From the NCBI RefSeq assembly GCF_040529065.1, contig NZ_CP132343.1:1860001-1924000 (forward strand): a stretch of 64,000 nt of DNA, read 5' to 3'. The stretch is from Xanthomonas sacchari. Its GTDB lineage: Bacteria > Pseudomonadota > Gammaproteobacteria > Xanthomonadales > Xanthomonadaceae. The translations under genes and the position numbers were made by a program. Below are positions 10,762 to 20,165 of this stretch, piece after piece. How positions within the stretch are numbered: the stretch's first letter is position 1; each line of letters starts with the position of its first letter. The notes beneath the pieces are model-generated. The model did no database searches. It was not told the origin of the DNA and saw only the letters and a program-made list of their open reading frames with translations.

Positions 10762-11160
10762 TCAGAGCGCGGCGTCCTTGAGCTTCTTCAGCGGGCGCAC
10801 CTTGAGCTTGGTGGTGGCCGGCTTGGCGGCGAACCACTGCTCTTCCTTGGTGAACGGGTTGATGCCCTTGCGCTTCGGCTTGGCCGGCACGCTGACGGCG
10901 GTGATCTTCAGCAGGCCCGGCAGGGTGAACGAGCCAGCGCCCTTCTTGCTGACCGAACCGGCCACGGCGTGCTCCAGCGAGGCCATCACGGCGCGCACGT
11001 CCTTGGCGATCACGCCGCTGGTTTCGGCGATGTGGGCGACGAGCGCGGACTTGCTCAGCACGTCCTTGATCGGCTTGGGAGCGGCCGGTTTGGCGGCGGC
11101 CTTGGTCGCTACCTTCTTCACTGCCTTCTTCGGGGCAGCCTTTTTTGCGGTCTTTGCCAT
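10762..11160 (-). CDS. HU-family DNA-binding protein with a Lys/Ala-rich N-terminal tail
   Basis: 132 residues. Residues 1-31 are almost only K, A, P and T (AKTAKKAAPKKAVKKVATKA), like a histone H1 tail. The rest is an HU/IHF fold: KSALVAHIAETSGV, ASLEHAVAGSVSKKGAGSFTLPGLLKI, and the DNA-binding arm KPKRKGINPFTKEEQWFAAKP. It should bind and compact DNA as a nucleoid protein. Tailed HU proteins are known from several beta- and gamma-proteobacteria. ATG 11160 starts the tail. Confidence 0.9.
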   Translation of the reverse strand: MAKTAKKAAPKKAVKKVATKAAAKPAAPKPIKDVLSKSALVAHIAETSGVIAKDVRAVMASLEHAVAGSVSKKGAGSFTLPGLLKITAVSVPAKPKRKGINPFTKEEQWFAAKPATTKLKVRPLKKLKDAAL

Positions 11161-11450
11161 GATGTCCTGATTCCGTATTTGGTGGTTTGGGTCGCGCCGA
11201 CCCCGTCGGCATGGCGAAATGTAGGGCATGTGCTACGCCGCGCCAATAGGCCGGAAGCAAAAAAACGCGAATATTCGCCGCGACTGGCGTCTTTTTCGCC
11301 GACGACGGCGCCGGCGCCGGCACTTCGCGTGGCGAGATGGCCAGGCATTTCCGCTGTCGCGCGTGCCCATCGCCGCTGCCAGGCAGAAGCACAAGCCCGT
11401 AACGCCGCCTCGCCTATGGTCCGCGCTCCACTCACCGACAGGAGCCTCGC

Positions 11451-11882
11451 ATGGGCATTTCGCGTCACGCCACCGCGCATTGGGAAGGCGATCTCAAGAC
11501 CGGCCAGGGCCGGTTGAACACGCCGCAGAGCGGCTTGCTGGAGAACACCCGCTACGCGTTCAACAGCCGTTTCGGCGAGGAGAAGGGCACCAATCCGGAG
11601 GAGCTGATCGCCGCCGCGCACGCCGGCTGCTTCACCATGGCGTTGTCTGCCAAGCTGACCGAAGCCGGCTTTCCGCCGACCGCGCTGGACACCCGCGCCG
11701 ACGTCGACCTGTCGATGGAGGGCGGGCCGCAGCTCTCGCAGATCCGCCTGAAGGTCAAGGCCGTGGTGCCGAACATCGAGGCCGCGCGCTTCCGCGAACT
11801 GGCCGACGACGCCAAGCAGAACTGCCCGGTGTCCAAGGCGCTGAGCGCGGTGCCGATCAGTCTGGAAGCGGAATTGGGCTGA
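11451..11882 (+). CDS. OsmC family peroxiredoxin
   Basis: 143 residues of the OsmC subgroup, thiol peroxidases that reduce organic hydroperoxides. The two redox cysteines are C60 (AAHAGCFTMALS) and C125 (KQNCPVSKAL), and TARG-like substrate residues lie near the N-terminus (RHATAHWEGDLKTGQG). A ribosome site (AGGAG) precedes ATG 11451. It is a single-gene unit divergent from HU. Confidence 0.93.
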   Translation: MGISRHATAHWEGDLKTGQGRLNTPQSGLLENTRYAFNSRFGEEKGTNPEELIAAAHAGCFTMALSAKLTEAGFPPTALDTRADVDLSMEGGPQLSQIRLKVKAVVPNIEAARFRELADDAKQNCPVSKALSAVPISLEAELG

Positions 11883-12109
11883 GCCCGGTGCGGCCCGGCG
11901 GCATGCCGGGCCGCGCGTGCTGCGGCGCACCGACATGGTGTCGCCGCGGGGCGGCCATGCACATCGCTGCGGTACCGACCTGCACGCATGGGCTGCCCGA
12001 TGCTGTCGCGCCACTAAATGTAAGCGGCGCAACCGTCCCTATTCAGTCTGGTTTCACCGCCTCGGATCGAGCATGCAGTCGCGCGATCCACGCGCTTGGA
12101 ACCATAGCC

Positions 12110-12715
12110 ATGAACAAGCTCTCGACCCGTCTGTTGACCGCTGCGCTCGCTGTCGGCGTCATCGGCTCCGCCGCCGCGCAGGATTACGGTTACACCCGCT
12201 ATGACGACTACCGCGACCGTGGGTATGCGTCCGGCACCTACGAATATGCGCGCGTGGTGCGCGCCGATCCGATCATGGTGCAGGTCAACGGCCCGCGCGA
12301 GACCACCGAGCGCTGCTACGACCGCCCGGCGTCCGGCAGCTACGCCAGCGATTACGGCTACCGCGGCACCGATGGCGGCCGCACCGCCTCGTCGGTGGTC
12401 GGCGGCATCGCCGGTGCGGTGCTCGGCAGCCGCGTCGGCGGCGGCAATGGCCGCTTCGTCGGCACTGCCGTCGGCACCATGCTCGGCAGCCTGGCCGGCC
12501 GCTCGATCTACGACACAAATGCCCGCGCCTATGGCGGCGGCTACGGTGGCGGCGTGGTCCGCGAATGCGAGCCGGTGTCCTATCGGACCGAACGCTACGA
12601 CCGTGTCGACGGCTACGACGTGACCTACGAATACGGCGGCCGCTACTACCACACCCGCACCGCCTCGCCTCCGGGCGACCGCATCCGCGTCCGCGTCGAC
12701 GTGCTGCCCGACTGA
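12110..12715 (+). CDS. secreted glycine-zipper 2TM domain protein
   Basis: 201 residues. A signal peptide (STRLLTAALAVGVIGSAAAQ) is followed by a Tyr/Arg/Asp-rich stretch, a single Cys (ERCYDRP), and a glycine-zipper hairpin (SSVVGGIAGAVLGSRVGGG ... GTAVGTMLGSLAG, about residues 85-125), then another Tyr-rich tail with one Cys (VRECEPVSY). This is the Rickettsia 17 kDa antigen-like or YMGG type of outer membrane/periplasmic protein. No enzymatic role can be read. ATG 12110 begins the signal peptide. Confidence 0.75.
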   Translation: MNKLSTRLLTAALAVGVIGSAAAQDYGYTRYDDYRDRGYASGTYEYARVVRADPIMVQVNGPRETTERCYDRPASGSYASDYGYRGTDGGRTASSVVGGIAGAVLGSRVGGGNGRFVGTAVGTMLGSLAGRSIYDTNARAYGGGYGGGVVRECEPVSYRTERYDRVDGYDVTYEYGGRYYHTRTASPPGDRIRVRVDVLPD

Positions 12716-12732
12716 CGTATTGCCCGACTAAA

Positions 12733-12765
12733 CCAAAGGGCGCCTCCTTGCGAGGCGCCCTTTGG
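12733..12765. terminator. bidirectional terminator
   Basis: CCAAAGGGCGCCTC and its exact complement form a 14-bp stem around the loop CTTGC, with T runs on the outer side in both directions. It separates the glycine-zipper gene (stop 12715) from the convergent PhzF gene (stop 12814). Confidence 0.88.
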
Positions 12766-12813
12766 TTTGCGCGTCCGTCGGCACCTGCGATGCGAGGTGC
12801 CGGCGACCTTCGA

Positions 12814-13692
12814 TCAGGGCCAGTCGATGTGGCCTTCGATCACCGTCTGCACCTGGCCGCCAGACCACACCTCCCCAGTCTCGTCCACGTGCAGCGTCAG
12901 CAGGGCGTCGTGGCCGACTTCGCGGCCCTGGCTGGCGACGTAGCGGCCGCCGTTGCCGGGCAGGGCCTTGCTGTGATCCAGCCACGCCGCCAGCACGGCG
13001 TTGGCCGCACCGGAGGCGGCGTCCTCGAAGCGCCGGCCGTTGCCGACGAAGGCGCGCACGGCCACTGCATAGGCCTGGCCGCTGGCGCGGGCGTAGGCGA
13101 ACACGCCCATGCTGGCGGTGCTTTCGGCCAGGGCGGCGATCGCGTTCCAGTCCGGTGCCAGCGCGCGCAATGCGGCTTCGTCGGCCACTTCGACCAGCCA
13201 CCAGCAGCGGCCACCGTCCATGCGCACTGGCGGCAGCGCGCCCAGCGGCCAGCCGCGCAGTGCCGCCTGCAGGCGCGCATCTGCGGCATCGGCGATCTCG
13301 GCCACCTGCGCGCGCGGGGTGCGGATGGCGATGCTGCGTACTCCAGCGTCCACATCGACGCGCAGCGGCAGCAGGCCGGCGATGCCGTCCTGCATCAGCA
13401 CGCCGTCCCGCGGCGTGGCGATGCCGGCTTGCAGCGCGACGTGCGCAGTGCCGACGCTGGGGTGGCCGGCGAACGGCACTTCTTTCTGCGGGCTGAACAT
13501 GCGCAGGCCGTAGCTGGCGTCCGGGCGCGTCGGCGCGAACACGAAGGTGGTTTCCGGCAGGCGCGTCCAGCGTGCGATGGCCTGCATCGTAGCGGCGTCC
13601 AATCCATCGGCATCGAGCACAACGGCCAGCGGATTGCCGTTGCCGGCGTGGGCGGAGAAGACATCGACCTGGAAGAAGCGGCGTGCGGCCAT
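12814..13692 (-). CDS. PhzF family isomerase/epimerase
   Basis: 292 residues with the PhzF two-domain fold. The N-terminus FFQVDVFSAHAGNGNPLAVV, the catalytic glutamate region WTRLPETTFVFAP, the signature FAGHPSVGTAHV, and the C-terminal GNGRRFEDAASGAANAVLAAWL are all present. Characterised relatives isomerise trans-2,3-dihydro-3-hydroxyanthranilate in phenazine synthesis, but most PhzF-like proteins have unknown substrates and no phenazine genes are near. A decayed second copy lies directly upstream. Confidence 0.9.
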   Translation of the reverse strand: MAARRFFQVDVFSAHAGNGNPLAVVLDADGLDAATMQAIARWTRLPETTFVFAPTRPDASYGLRMFSPQKEVPFAGHPSVGTAHVALQAGIATPRDGVLMQDGIAGLLPLRVDVDAGVRSIAIRTPRAQVAEIADAADARLQAALRGWPLGALPPVRMDGGRCWWLVEVADEAALRALAPDWNAIAALAESTASMGVFAYARASGQAYAVAVRAFVGNGRRFEDAASGAANAVLAAWLDHSKALPGNGGRYVASQGREVGHDALLTLHVDETGEVWSGGQVQTVIEGHIDWP

Positions 13693-13752
13693 GGCGGGAA
13701 ACTCCGGACGGCGGTGGGGGAGGCCGGAGCTACCAAGCGATCTTGTCGGCGA

Positions 13753-14191
13753 TCACCGCTTGCACCAGGTTGCCGGTTCATCCCTCGGCGGCGGCATGGT
13801 GTCGCGGCGCCTGCACGCGGACTGCGTCCCCAAGGCGTGGCTACCGTCTGCGTGGGTACCGATCCGCACCGGCAGCAGACCGGCATCGCACTGCTGGATC
13901 AGCACGCCGTCGCGGGGTGTGGCCAGGCCGAGTTCGACGACCGCCCAGGCCGCGCCGACGCTGGGGTGGCCTGCGAATGGCAGTTCGCCCTGGGATTGAA
14001 GAGGCGGATGCGGTCGTCCGCGCCCGCGCCCGGCGGCAGGAAGAACACCGTCTCTGACAGGTTCAGCCAGGCCGCCAGGCACTGCATGCGCAGTGCGTCC
14101 AGGTCGGCGGCATCGAGGACCGCGCACAGTGGAGTGCCCACCCCAGGCTGGCGGAAAAGACGCCCGGTTGCGGCTGGCGGCGCGCGCTCAT
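13753..14191 (-). pseudogene. PhzF family pseudogene (N-terminal remnant, frameshifted)
   Basis: The minus strand carries PhzF segments in different frames: CAVLDAADLDALRMQ and AWLNLSETVFFLPPGAGAD in one, then ELPFAGHPSVGAAWAVVELG and DGVLIQQCDAGLLPVRIGTH in another. They align in order with the intact neighbour at 12814-13692 (PLAVVLDADGLDAAT, FAGHPSVGTAHVALQAG, DGVLMQDGIAGLLPLRVD). At least two frameshifts are needed, and the C-terminal half is missing. It is a former tandem duplicate now dead. Confidence 0.85.
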
Positions 14192-14271
14192 CCGCGCTCC
14201 GTTGGCAGTAGAATCGGGGGTTCCGCTCGAGCATTCGGGCGTTTTCCCCACATCTCAGACACCCCCACTCC

Positions 14272-16881
14272 ATGTCAGCTTCCTCTCCTGTCGATCGCTG
14301 GATCGTCCTCAAGTTCGGCGGCACTTCGGTGTCGCGTCGTCATCGCTGGGACACGATTGGACGGCTGGCGAAAAAACGCGCGGAGGAGACCGGTGCGCGG
14401 GTGCTGGTGGTGGTGTCGGCCTTGTCCGGTGTCACCAACGAACTGACCGCGATCGCCGACGGCAGCGCCGACAGCGCGCAGCGCGTGGCCGCGCTGGAGC
14501 AGCGCCACCGCGACTTCCTGGCCGAACTGGAACTGGACGCCGAGGCGGTGTTGGGCGAACGCCTGGCGGCGCTGCGCGGCCTGCTCGACGATCCGCGCGC
14601 GGCCGAGCGCACGCTGGACTGGCAGGCCGAGGTGCTGGGGCAGGGCGAACTGCTGTCCTCCACCCTCGGCGCCGCCTACCTGCGCGCCAACGGCCTGGAC
14701 ATGGGCTGGATGGACGCGCGGCAATGGCTGGACGCGCTGCCGCCGCAGCCGAACCAGAGCGCCTGGTCGCGGCGCCTGTCGGTGTCGTGCCAGTGGCAGT
14801 CCGATCCGCAGTGGCGAGCGCGCTTCGTCGCCCAGCCCACGCGCATGCTGATCACCCAGGGCTTCATCGCCCGGCACGAGGACGGCGGCACCGCCATCCT
14901 CGGCCGCGGTGGCTCGGATACCTCGGCGGCGTATTTCGGCGCGCTGCTCGGCGCCAGCCGGGTCGAGATCTGGACCGACGTGCCCGGCATGTTCAGCGCC
15001 AATCCGCGCGAGGTGCCGGATGCGCGCCTTTTGACCCGCCTGGACTATTACGAAGCGCAGGAAATCGCCACCACCGGCGCCAAGGTGCTGCACCCGCGCT
15101 CGATCAAGCCGTGCCGCGATGGCGGCGTGCCGATGGCGATCCTGGACACCGAGCGCCCGGAGCTGCCCGGCACCAGCATCGACGGCAACGCCCGCACCGT
15201 GCCCGGGGTCAAGGCGATCAGCCGCCGCAACGGCATCGTGCTGGTGTCGATGGAAGGCATCGGCATGTGGCAGCAGGTCGGCTTCCTGGCCGACGTGTTC
15301 GCGCTGTTCAAGAAGCACGGGCTGTCGGTGGACCTGATCGGCTCGGCCGAGACCAACGTCACCGTGTCGCTGGACCCGAGCGAGAACCTGGTCAACACCG
15401 ACGTGCTGGCGGCGCTGTCGGCCGACCTGGCGGAGATCTGCCGGGTCAAGATCATCGTGCCGTGCGCCGCGATCACCCTGGTCGGGCGCGGCATGCGCTC
15501 GCTGCTGCACAAGCTCTCGGACGTGTGGGCCACGTTCGGCAAGGAGCGCGTGCACATGATCTCGCAGTCGTCCAACGACCTGAACCTGACCTTCGTCATC
15601 GACGAGACCGACGCCGACGGACTGCTGCCGATCCTGCACGCCGAGCTGATCGACAGCGGCGCGATGCCGGTGGAGGAGACCGAGGTGTTCGGCCCGCGCT
15701 GGCGCGAGATCGCCGGCACGGTGCGGCCGCGGCTGGTGCCGTGGTGGCAGGGCGAGCGCGCGCATCTGCTGCGCCTGGCCGAGGCCGGCACGCCGCGCTA
15801 CGTCTACCACTTGCCGACCCTGCGCGAACGCGCGCGTGCGCTGAAGGCGATCGCCGCGGTGGACCAGCGCTACTACGCGATCAAGGCCAACGCGCATCCG
15901 GCGATCCTGCAGACCCTGGTAGAAGAAGGCTTCGGCCTGGAGTGCGTCTCGCACGGCGAACTGCGCCGGGTGTTCGAGATCGTGCCGGAACTGTCGCCGC
16001 GGCGGGTGCTGTTCACCCCCAGCTTCGCGCCCCGCGCCGAGTACGAAGCCGCGTTCGCGCTGGGCGTGACCGTGACCGTGGACAACGTCGAGGCGCTGCA
16101 GCGCTGGCCGGAGCTGTTCCGCGGCCGCAGCCTGTGGCTGCGCATCGACCTGGGCCATGGCGACGGCCACCACGAGAAGGTCAACACCGGCGGCAAGGCT
16201 TCCAAGTTCGGCCTGTCGGCGACCCGCGTCGACGAGTTCGTCGAGGCCGCGCGCGCGCTGGACATCCGCATCGTCGGCCTGCACGCGCACCTGGGCAGCG
16301 GCGTGGAGACGGCGCAGCACTGGCGGCGCATGTGCGACGAGTTGGCCGGCTTCGCCCGGCGCATCGGCAGCGTGGAGATCATCGACATCGGCGGCGGCCT
16401 GCCGATCCCGTACAGCGCCGACGACGAACCGTTCGACCTGGACACCTTCGCCCAGGGCCTAGCCGAGGCCAAGGCGGTGCACCCGGCGTTCCGCCTGGCG
16501 ATCGAACCGGGCCGCTATCTGGTCGCCGAATGCGGTGTGCTGCTGGCCCGCGCCACCCAGGTGATCGAGAAGGACGGTATCCGCCGGGTCGGCCTGGACG
16601 CCGGCATGAACACCTTGATCCGCCCGGCGCTGTACGACGCCTGGCACGACGTGGCGAACCTGAGCCGCCTGGAACAGCCGGCCGAGACCGTGTTCGACGT
16701 GGTCGGGCCGATCTGCGAATCCAGCGACGTGTTCGGCAAGCGCCGGCGCCTGCCGGCGGGCACCGCGCCCGACGACGTGATGCTGATCGCCGACACCGGT
16801 GCCTACGGCTACAGCATGGCCAGCACCTACAACCAGCGCGAATTGCCCCGCGAGGAGGCGATCGATGCGCGCACGGACTGA
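14272..16881 (+). CDS. lysA: bifunctional aspartate kinase / diaminopimelate decarboxylase
   Basis: An 869-residue fusion that carries the first and last steps of lysine synthesis. Residues 1 to about 460 are an aspartokinase with KFGGTSVSRR at the start, the RGGSDTSAAYFGALLGA substrate loop and C-terminal ACT regulatory repeats (GIVLVSMEGIGMWQ, HMISQSSNDLNLTFVID). Residues from about 490 are a PLP decarboxylase: YYAIKANAHP holds the PLP lysine, then GLHAHLGSGVET, IDIGGGLPIPY and AIEPGRYLVAECG. This fusion is characteristic of Xanthomonadales. The ACT repeats imply feedback control by an end product. Confidence 0.95.
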   Translation: MSASSPVDRWIVLKFGGTSVSRRHRWDTIGRLAKKRAEETGARVLVVVSALSGVTNELTAIADGSADSAQRVAALEQRHRDFLAELELDAEAVLGERLAALRGLLDDPRAAERTLDWQAEVLGQGELLSSTLGAAYLRANGLDMGWMDARQWLDALPPQPNQSAWSRRLSVSCQWQSDPQWRARFVAQPTRMLITQGFIARHEDGGTAILGRGGSDTSAAYFGALLGASRVEIWTDVPGMFSANPREVPDARLLTRLDYYEAQEIATTGAKVLHPRSIKPCRDGGVPMAILDTERPELPGTSIDGNARTVPGVKAISRRNGIVLVSMEGIGMWQQVGFLADVFALFKKHGLSVDLIGSAETNVTVSLDPSENLVNTDVLAALSADLAEICRVKIIVPCAAITLVGRGMRSLLHKLSDVWATFGKERVHMISQSSNDLNLTFVIDETDADGLLPILHAELIDSGAMPVEETEVFGPRWREIAGTVRPRLVPWWQGERAHLLRLAEAGTPRYVYHLPTLRERARALKAIAAVDQRYYAIKANAHPAILQTLVEEGFGLECVSHGELRRVFEIVPELSPRRVLFTPSFAPRAEYEAAFALGVTVTVDNVEALQRWPELFRGRSLWLRIDLGHGDGHHEKVNTGGKASKFGLSATRVDEFVEAARALDIRIVGLHAHLGSGVETAQHWRRMCDELAGFARRIGSVEIIDIGGGLPIPYSADDEPFDLDTFAQGLAEAKAVHPAFRLAIEPGRYLVAECGVLLARATQVIEKDGIRRVGLDAGMNTLIRPALYDAWHDVANLSRLEQPAETVFDVVGPICESSDVFGKRRRLPAGTAPDDVMLIADTGAYGYSMASTYNQRELPREEAIDARTD

Positions 16882-17317
16882 GTTCGTCGCGGGCAGCGCC
16901 GCGGCCGGCGCGCTTGCGATGGTGGCTGCCACCGCGGTGGATCAGTCGGGTACATCGCTGCCGTGGACCGACAGCCTGAAGTGGGCGTTGCCGGCGTTGG
17001 CCGCCGCTGCCATCGGCGCATGGCTGGCGGTGCGCTGGCAGCGCCGCGGGCCCGCGGCGAGCACCGGCGCGCTGGCCCTGCGCACCTCGCTCCTGGCCGC
17101 GTTGGCCTACCTGCCGGCGCTGGCGCTGTATGTGCTGGTGGCCGTGCTGGCCTCCGCCGCGTCGGTGCCGGCCGGACAGCACTGGCAACTGCTGCTGATG
17201 GCCTTCGTGTTCGGCTGCCTGCCGCTGCTGTGGGCCGCCTTGCCGTTTTCGATGCTCGAATTTCTTCTGTGCCGCCGCTATCTGCGGCACACCCGTGTGC
17301 TTGCAGGACGTCCATGA
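16865..17317 (+). CDS. small hydrophobic membrane protein of unknown function
   Basis: 150 residues with about four predicted membrane helices (residues near 5-25, 38-55, 76-100 and 108-130). It starts inside the 3' end of the kinase/decarboxylase gene (17-base overlap) and ends with an ATGA overlap on murL, so it is translationally coupled between a diaminopimelate enzyme and the MurL/MurD2 pair. I do not recognise the family. The position suggests a role linked to cell wall precursor supply, which is inference only. Confidence 0.7.
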   Translation: MRARTEFVAGSAAAGALAMVAATAVDQSGTSLPWTDSLKWALPALAAAAIGAWLAVRWQRRGPAASTGALALRTSLLAALAYLPALALYVLVAVLASAASVPAGQHWQLLLMAFVFGCLPLLWAALPFSMLEFLLCRRYLRHTRVLAGRP

Positions 17318-18669
17318 CCGCTTTCGACAAACAGCAGATCGCCACCTTCCGCTTCGTGCGCTGCGGCTTCGACGCCGACAGCGGCGTGGCGCGCCTGGTC
17401 TATGCGTTCGACGACGGCCCGGAGCTGGTGGAGACCATCACCGTGCCCGGCGCGCCGTTCGCGCTCGACCCGGCGCGCGCGCAGGCGGCGCAGCGCGCCC
17501 TGCGCCTGCTGCACCTGATCGCCGGCGTCAGCTACTACAAGGCGGCGGTGCCGCCGCGCATCGTCATCGATGATTACGCCATCGATGCGGAGACCGCTGC
17601 GCTGCTGGACAGCGTCTACCTGCATGGCCTGGGCGAGTTCGCCTATCGCAACGGCCTGGACCTGCGTGGGCGCATCCGTTTCCCGGCCGCGGAGGCCGAC
17701 GCGGCCGATGCCGCGGCGCTCGGGCTGCGCGACCAGGCGCTGGTGGCGATCGGCGGCGGCAAGGATTCGCTGGTCAGCATCGAGGCCTTGCGCGCGGCCG
17801 GCGTGGCGCAGACGGTGACCTGGATCGGCGGCTCGCAGCTGATCCGCGCCTGCGCCGAGCGCACCGGCCTGCCGACCTTGAACATTGGCCGCACGCTGGC
17901 GCCGGAACTGTTCGAGCTGAACCGGCAGGGTGCGTGGAATGGGCATATCCCGGTGACGGCGGTGAACTCGGCGATCCTGGTGTTCGCCGCGGTGCTGCAC
18001 GACGCCGGCCAGGTGGTGTTCTCCAACGAGCACTCGGCCAGCTATGGCAGCCAGATCGCCGGCACCGGCGAGGTCAACCACCAGTGGTCCAAGGGCTGGG
18101 CCTTCGAGCAGGCGTTCGGTGAGCAGGTGCAGCGCTACGTGGCCGCGGACCTGCGCTACTACTCGTTGCTGCGCCCGCTGTCGGAACTGGCGGTGGCGCG
18201 GCAGTTCGCCAAGACCGATCACTACGACGCGCATTTCTCCAGTTGCAACCGTAATTTCCACATCCTCGGCGAGCGCCCGGCGCACCGCTGGTGCGGGGTC
18301 TGCCCGAAGTGCCACTTCGTGTTCCTGGCGCTGGCGCCGTTCATGCCCAAGACGCGGCTGGTGCGCATCTTCGGCCGCAACCTGCTCGACGACGCCGGCC
18401 AGGCCGGCGGCTTCGATGCGCTGCTGGAGTTCCAGGACCACAAGCCGTTCGAGTGCGTCGGCGAAGGCCGCGAGTCGCGCGCGGCGATGGCGGCGCTGGC
18501 GGCGCGCGCGGAATGGAAGGAGGACGCGCTGGTGGCGCGCTTCATCCGCGAGATCCAGCCGCAGCTCGACCCCGCCGACCTGCGCGTGGAGCCGTTGCTG
18601 GAACTGGACGCGCAGCACCGCATCCCGGCCGACCTGTGGGAACGCGTGCGTGCGAATTTCGCAGCTTGA
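17314..18669 (+). CDS. murL: UDP-MurNAc-L-Ala-L-Glu epimerase MurL
   Basis: 451 residues. MurL converts the terminal L-glutamate of UDP-MurNAc-L-Ala-L-Glu to D-glutamate, in place of free glutamate racemisation by MurI, as described for Xanthomonas. Visible features are the glycine-rich ATP-binding-like loop [20 protein letters not shown] (about residues 144-163), the [22 protein letters not shown] region, and a cysteine-rich stretch [16 protein letters not shown]. The partner ligase murD2 overlaps its 3' end, which makes the assignment firm. Confidence 0.93.
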   Translation: MTAFDKQQIATFRFVRCGFDADSGVARLVYAFDDGPELVETITVPGAPFALDPARAQAAQRALRLLHLIAGVSYYKAAVPPRIVIDDYAIDAETAALLDSVYLHGLGEFAYRNGLDLRGRIRFPAAEADAADAAALGLRDQALVAIGGGKDSLVSIEALRAAGVAQTVTWIGGSQLIRACAERTGLPTLNIGRTLAPELFELNRQGAWNGHIPVTAVNSAILVFAAVLHDAGQVVFSNEHSASYGSQIAGTGEVNHQWSKGWAFEQAFGEQVQRYVAADLRYYSLLRPLSELAVARQFAKTDHYDAHFSSCNRNFHILGERPAHRWCGVCPKCHFVFLALAPFMPKTRLVRIFGRNLLDDAGQAGGFDALLEFQDHKPFECVGEGRESRAAMAALAARAEWKEDALVARFIREIQPQLDPADLRVEPLLELDAQHRIPADLWERVRANFAA

Positions 18670-20086
18670 GTCGCAGCGCGTCGCGCTGTGGGGCTGGGGG
18701 CGTGAGGGCCGTGCGGCGTATGCAGCGGTGCGTGGCTGGGAATCGGAAATCGGGAACGGGGAATCGCCACGCGCGCTGCCGCTGACGGTGTTCTGTTCGG
18801 CTGAGGAGGCCGCGGAGATCGCCGCGCTGCACGATCCTGCGTTGCGTGTCGAGACCGAGGCCACTGCCGAGCGCCTGGCCGCGTTCGATGTGGTGATCAA
18901 GTCGCCGGGGATCAGTCCATACCGGCCCGAGGCGCAGGCCGCCGCGGCGCGCGGCACGCGCTTCATCGGCGGTACCGCGCTGTGGTTCGCCGAACACGCC
19001 GGTGCCGACGGGGTGGTGCCCGGCAGCGTCTGCGTCACCGGTACCAAGGGCAAGAGCACCACCACCGCGCTGCTGGCGCACCTGCTGCGCGCCGGCGGCC
19101 ACCGCACCGGCCTGGTCGGCAACATCGGCGTGCCGCTGCTGGAAGTGCTGGCGCCGATGCCGCCGCCGCAGTACTGGGCGATCGAACTGTCCAGCTACCA
19201 GACCGGCGACGTCGCCCGCAGCGGCGCACGGCCGCAACTGGCGCTGGTGCTGAACCTGTTTCCCGAGCATCTGGACTGGCACGGCAGCCAGGCGCGCTAC
19301 ATCGCCGACAAGCTCGAGCTGGTCACCCATGCGCGGCCGCGCATCGCCCTGCTCAACGCCGCCGATCCGCAACTGGCCGCCCTGCAGCTGCCCGATAGCG
19401 AGGTGCGCTGGTTCAACCGCGAGGACGGCTGGCACATGCGCGGCGAGGTGGTCTATCGCGGCGACGCCGCGGTGTACGACAGCGCGCAGGCGCCGCTGCC
19501 GGGCCGGCACAACCGCGGCAACCTGTGCGCGGTGCTGGCCGCGATCGAGGCGCTGGGTCTGGATGCGGCGGCGCTGGCGCTGGCGGCCGATCGTTTCCGG
19601 CCGTTGCCGAACCGGCTGCAGACCCTCGGCACGCGCGATGGCGTGACCTATGTGAACGACTCGATCAGCACCACCCCGCATGCCAGCCTCGCGGCGCTGG
19701 AGTGCTTCCGCGGGCGGCGCATCGCGCTGCTGGTGGGCGGTCACGACCGCGGCCTGGACTGGCAGGACTTCGCCGACCACATGCGCGATGGCGGGGCACC
19801 GCTGGAGATCGTCACCCTGGGCGCCAACGGCCCGCGCATCCATGCGCTGCTGGCGCCGCTGGCCGCCGCCGCCGGCTTCGGCCTGCATGCCGCGGCCGAC
19901 CTGGCGGAGGCGGTGGCGCTGGCGCGCACGGCGCTGGGCGAGCAGGGCGGCGTGGTGCTGCTGTCGCCCGGCGCGCCCAGCTTCGGCGCCTACCGCGACT
20001 ACGTGGCGCGCGGCCGCCATTTCGCCGCGCTGGCCGGGTTCGACCCGGACGCGATCAGCGCCATTCCGGGGCTGGGCATCGCCTGA
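18650..20086 (+). CDS. murD2: UDP-MurNAc-L-Ala--L-Glu ligase MurD2
   Basis: 478 residues of the Mur ligase family, adding L-glutamate to UDP-MurNAc-L-Ala to make the MurL substrate. It shows the N-terminal nucleotide-like fold [15 protein letters not shown]-loop [28 protein letters not shown], and the C-terminal [30 protein letters not shown]. The start is probably GTG 18650 ([15 protein letters not shown]), overlapping murL by 20 bases. No ATG fits. Odd point: residues 30-39 ([10 protein letters not shown]) are encoded by a copy of the dispersed GGGAATCGGG repeat, in frame. Confidence 0.92.
   Translation: MRISQLESQRVALWGWGREGRAAYAAVRGWESEIGNGESPRALPLTVFCSAEEAAEIAALHDPALRVETEATAERLAAFDVVIKSPGISPYRPEAQAAAARGTRFIGGTALWFAEHAGADGVVPGSVCVTGTKGKSTTTALLAHLLRAGGHRTGLVGNIGVPLLEVLAPMPPPQYWAIELSSYQTGDVARSGARPQLALVLNLFPEHLDWHGSQARYIADKLELVTHARPRIALLNAADPQLAALQLPDSEVRWFNREDGWHMRGEVVYRGDAAVYDSAQAPLPGRHNRGNLCAVLAAIEALGLDAAALALAADRFRPLPNRLQTLGTRDGVTYVNDSISTTPHASLAALECFRGRRIALLVGGHDRGLDWQDFADHMRDGGAPLEIVTLGANGPRIHALLAPLAAAAGFGLHAAADLAEAVALARTALGEQGGVVLLSPGAPSFGAYRDYVARGRHFAALAGFDPDAISAIPGLGIA
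18738..18766. repeat. dispersed repeat embedded in the murD2 coding sequence
   Basis: A 29-base copy of the GGGATTSGGG family (GGGAATCGGAAATCGGGAAC and on) inside an open reading frame. All other copies in the window are intergenic. It encodes a short Glu/Ser/Gly stretch after the first beta-alpha unit of MurD2. Confidence 0.8.
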
Positions 20087-20165
20087 GCCGCGTCGCCTCG
20101 GCGCACACATCGCGCTGGCGGCGCCTTGCGTACACTCCCGCGCGGGTTCCCACGGGAGAAGGGCG

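Noticed and set aside
14275-16320. Long minus-strand open frame opposite the aspartokinase/decarboxylase gene
   Set aside because: It is the antisense of a GC-rich gene, its composition is dominated by Arg, Gln, Ala and His, and no family motif is visible.
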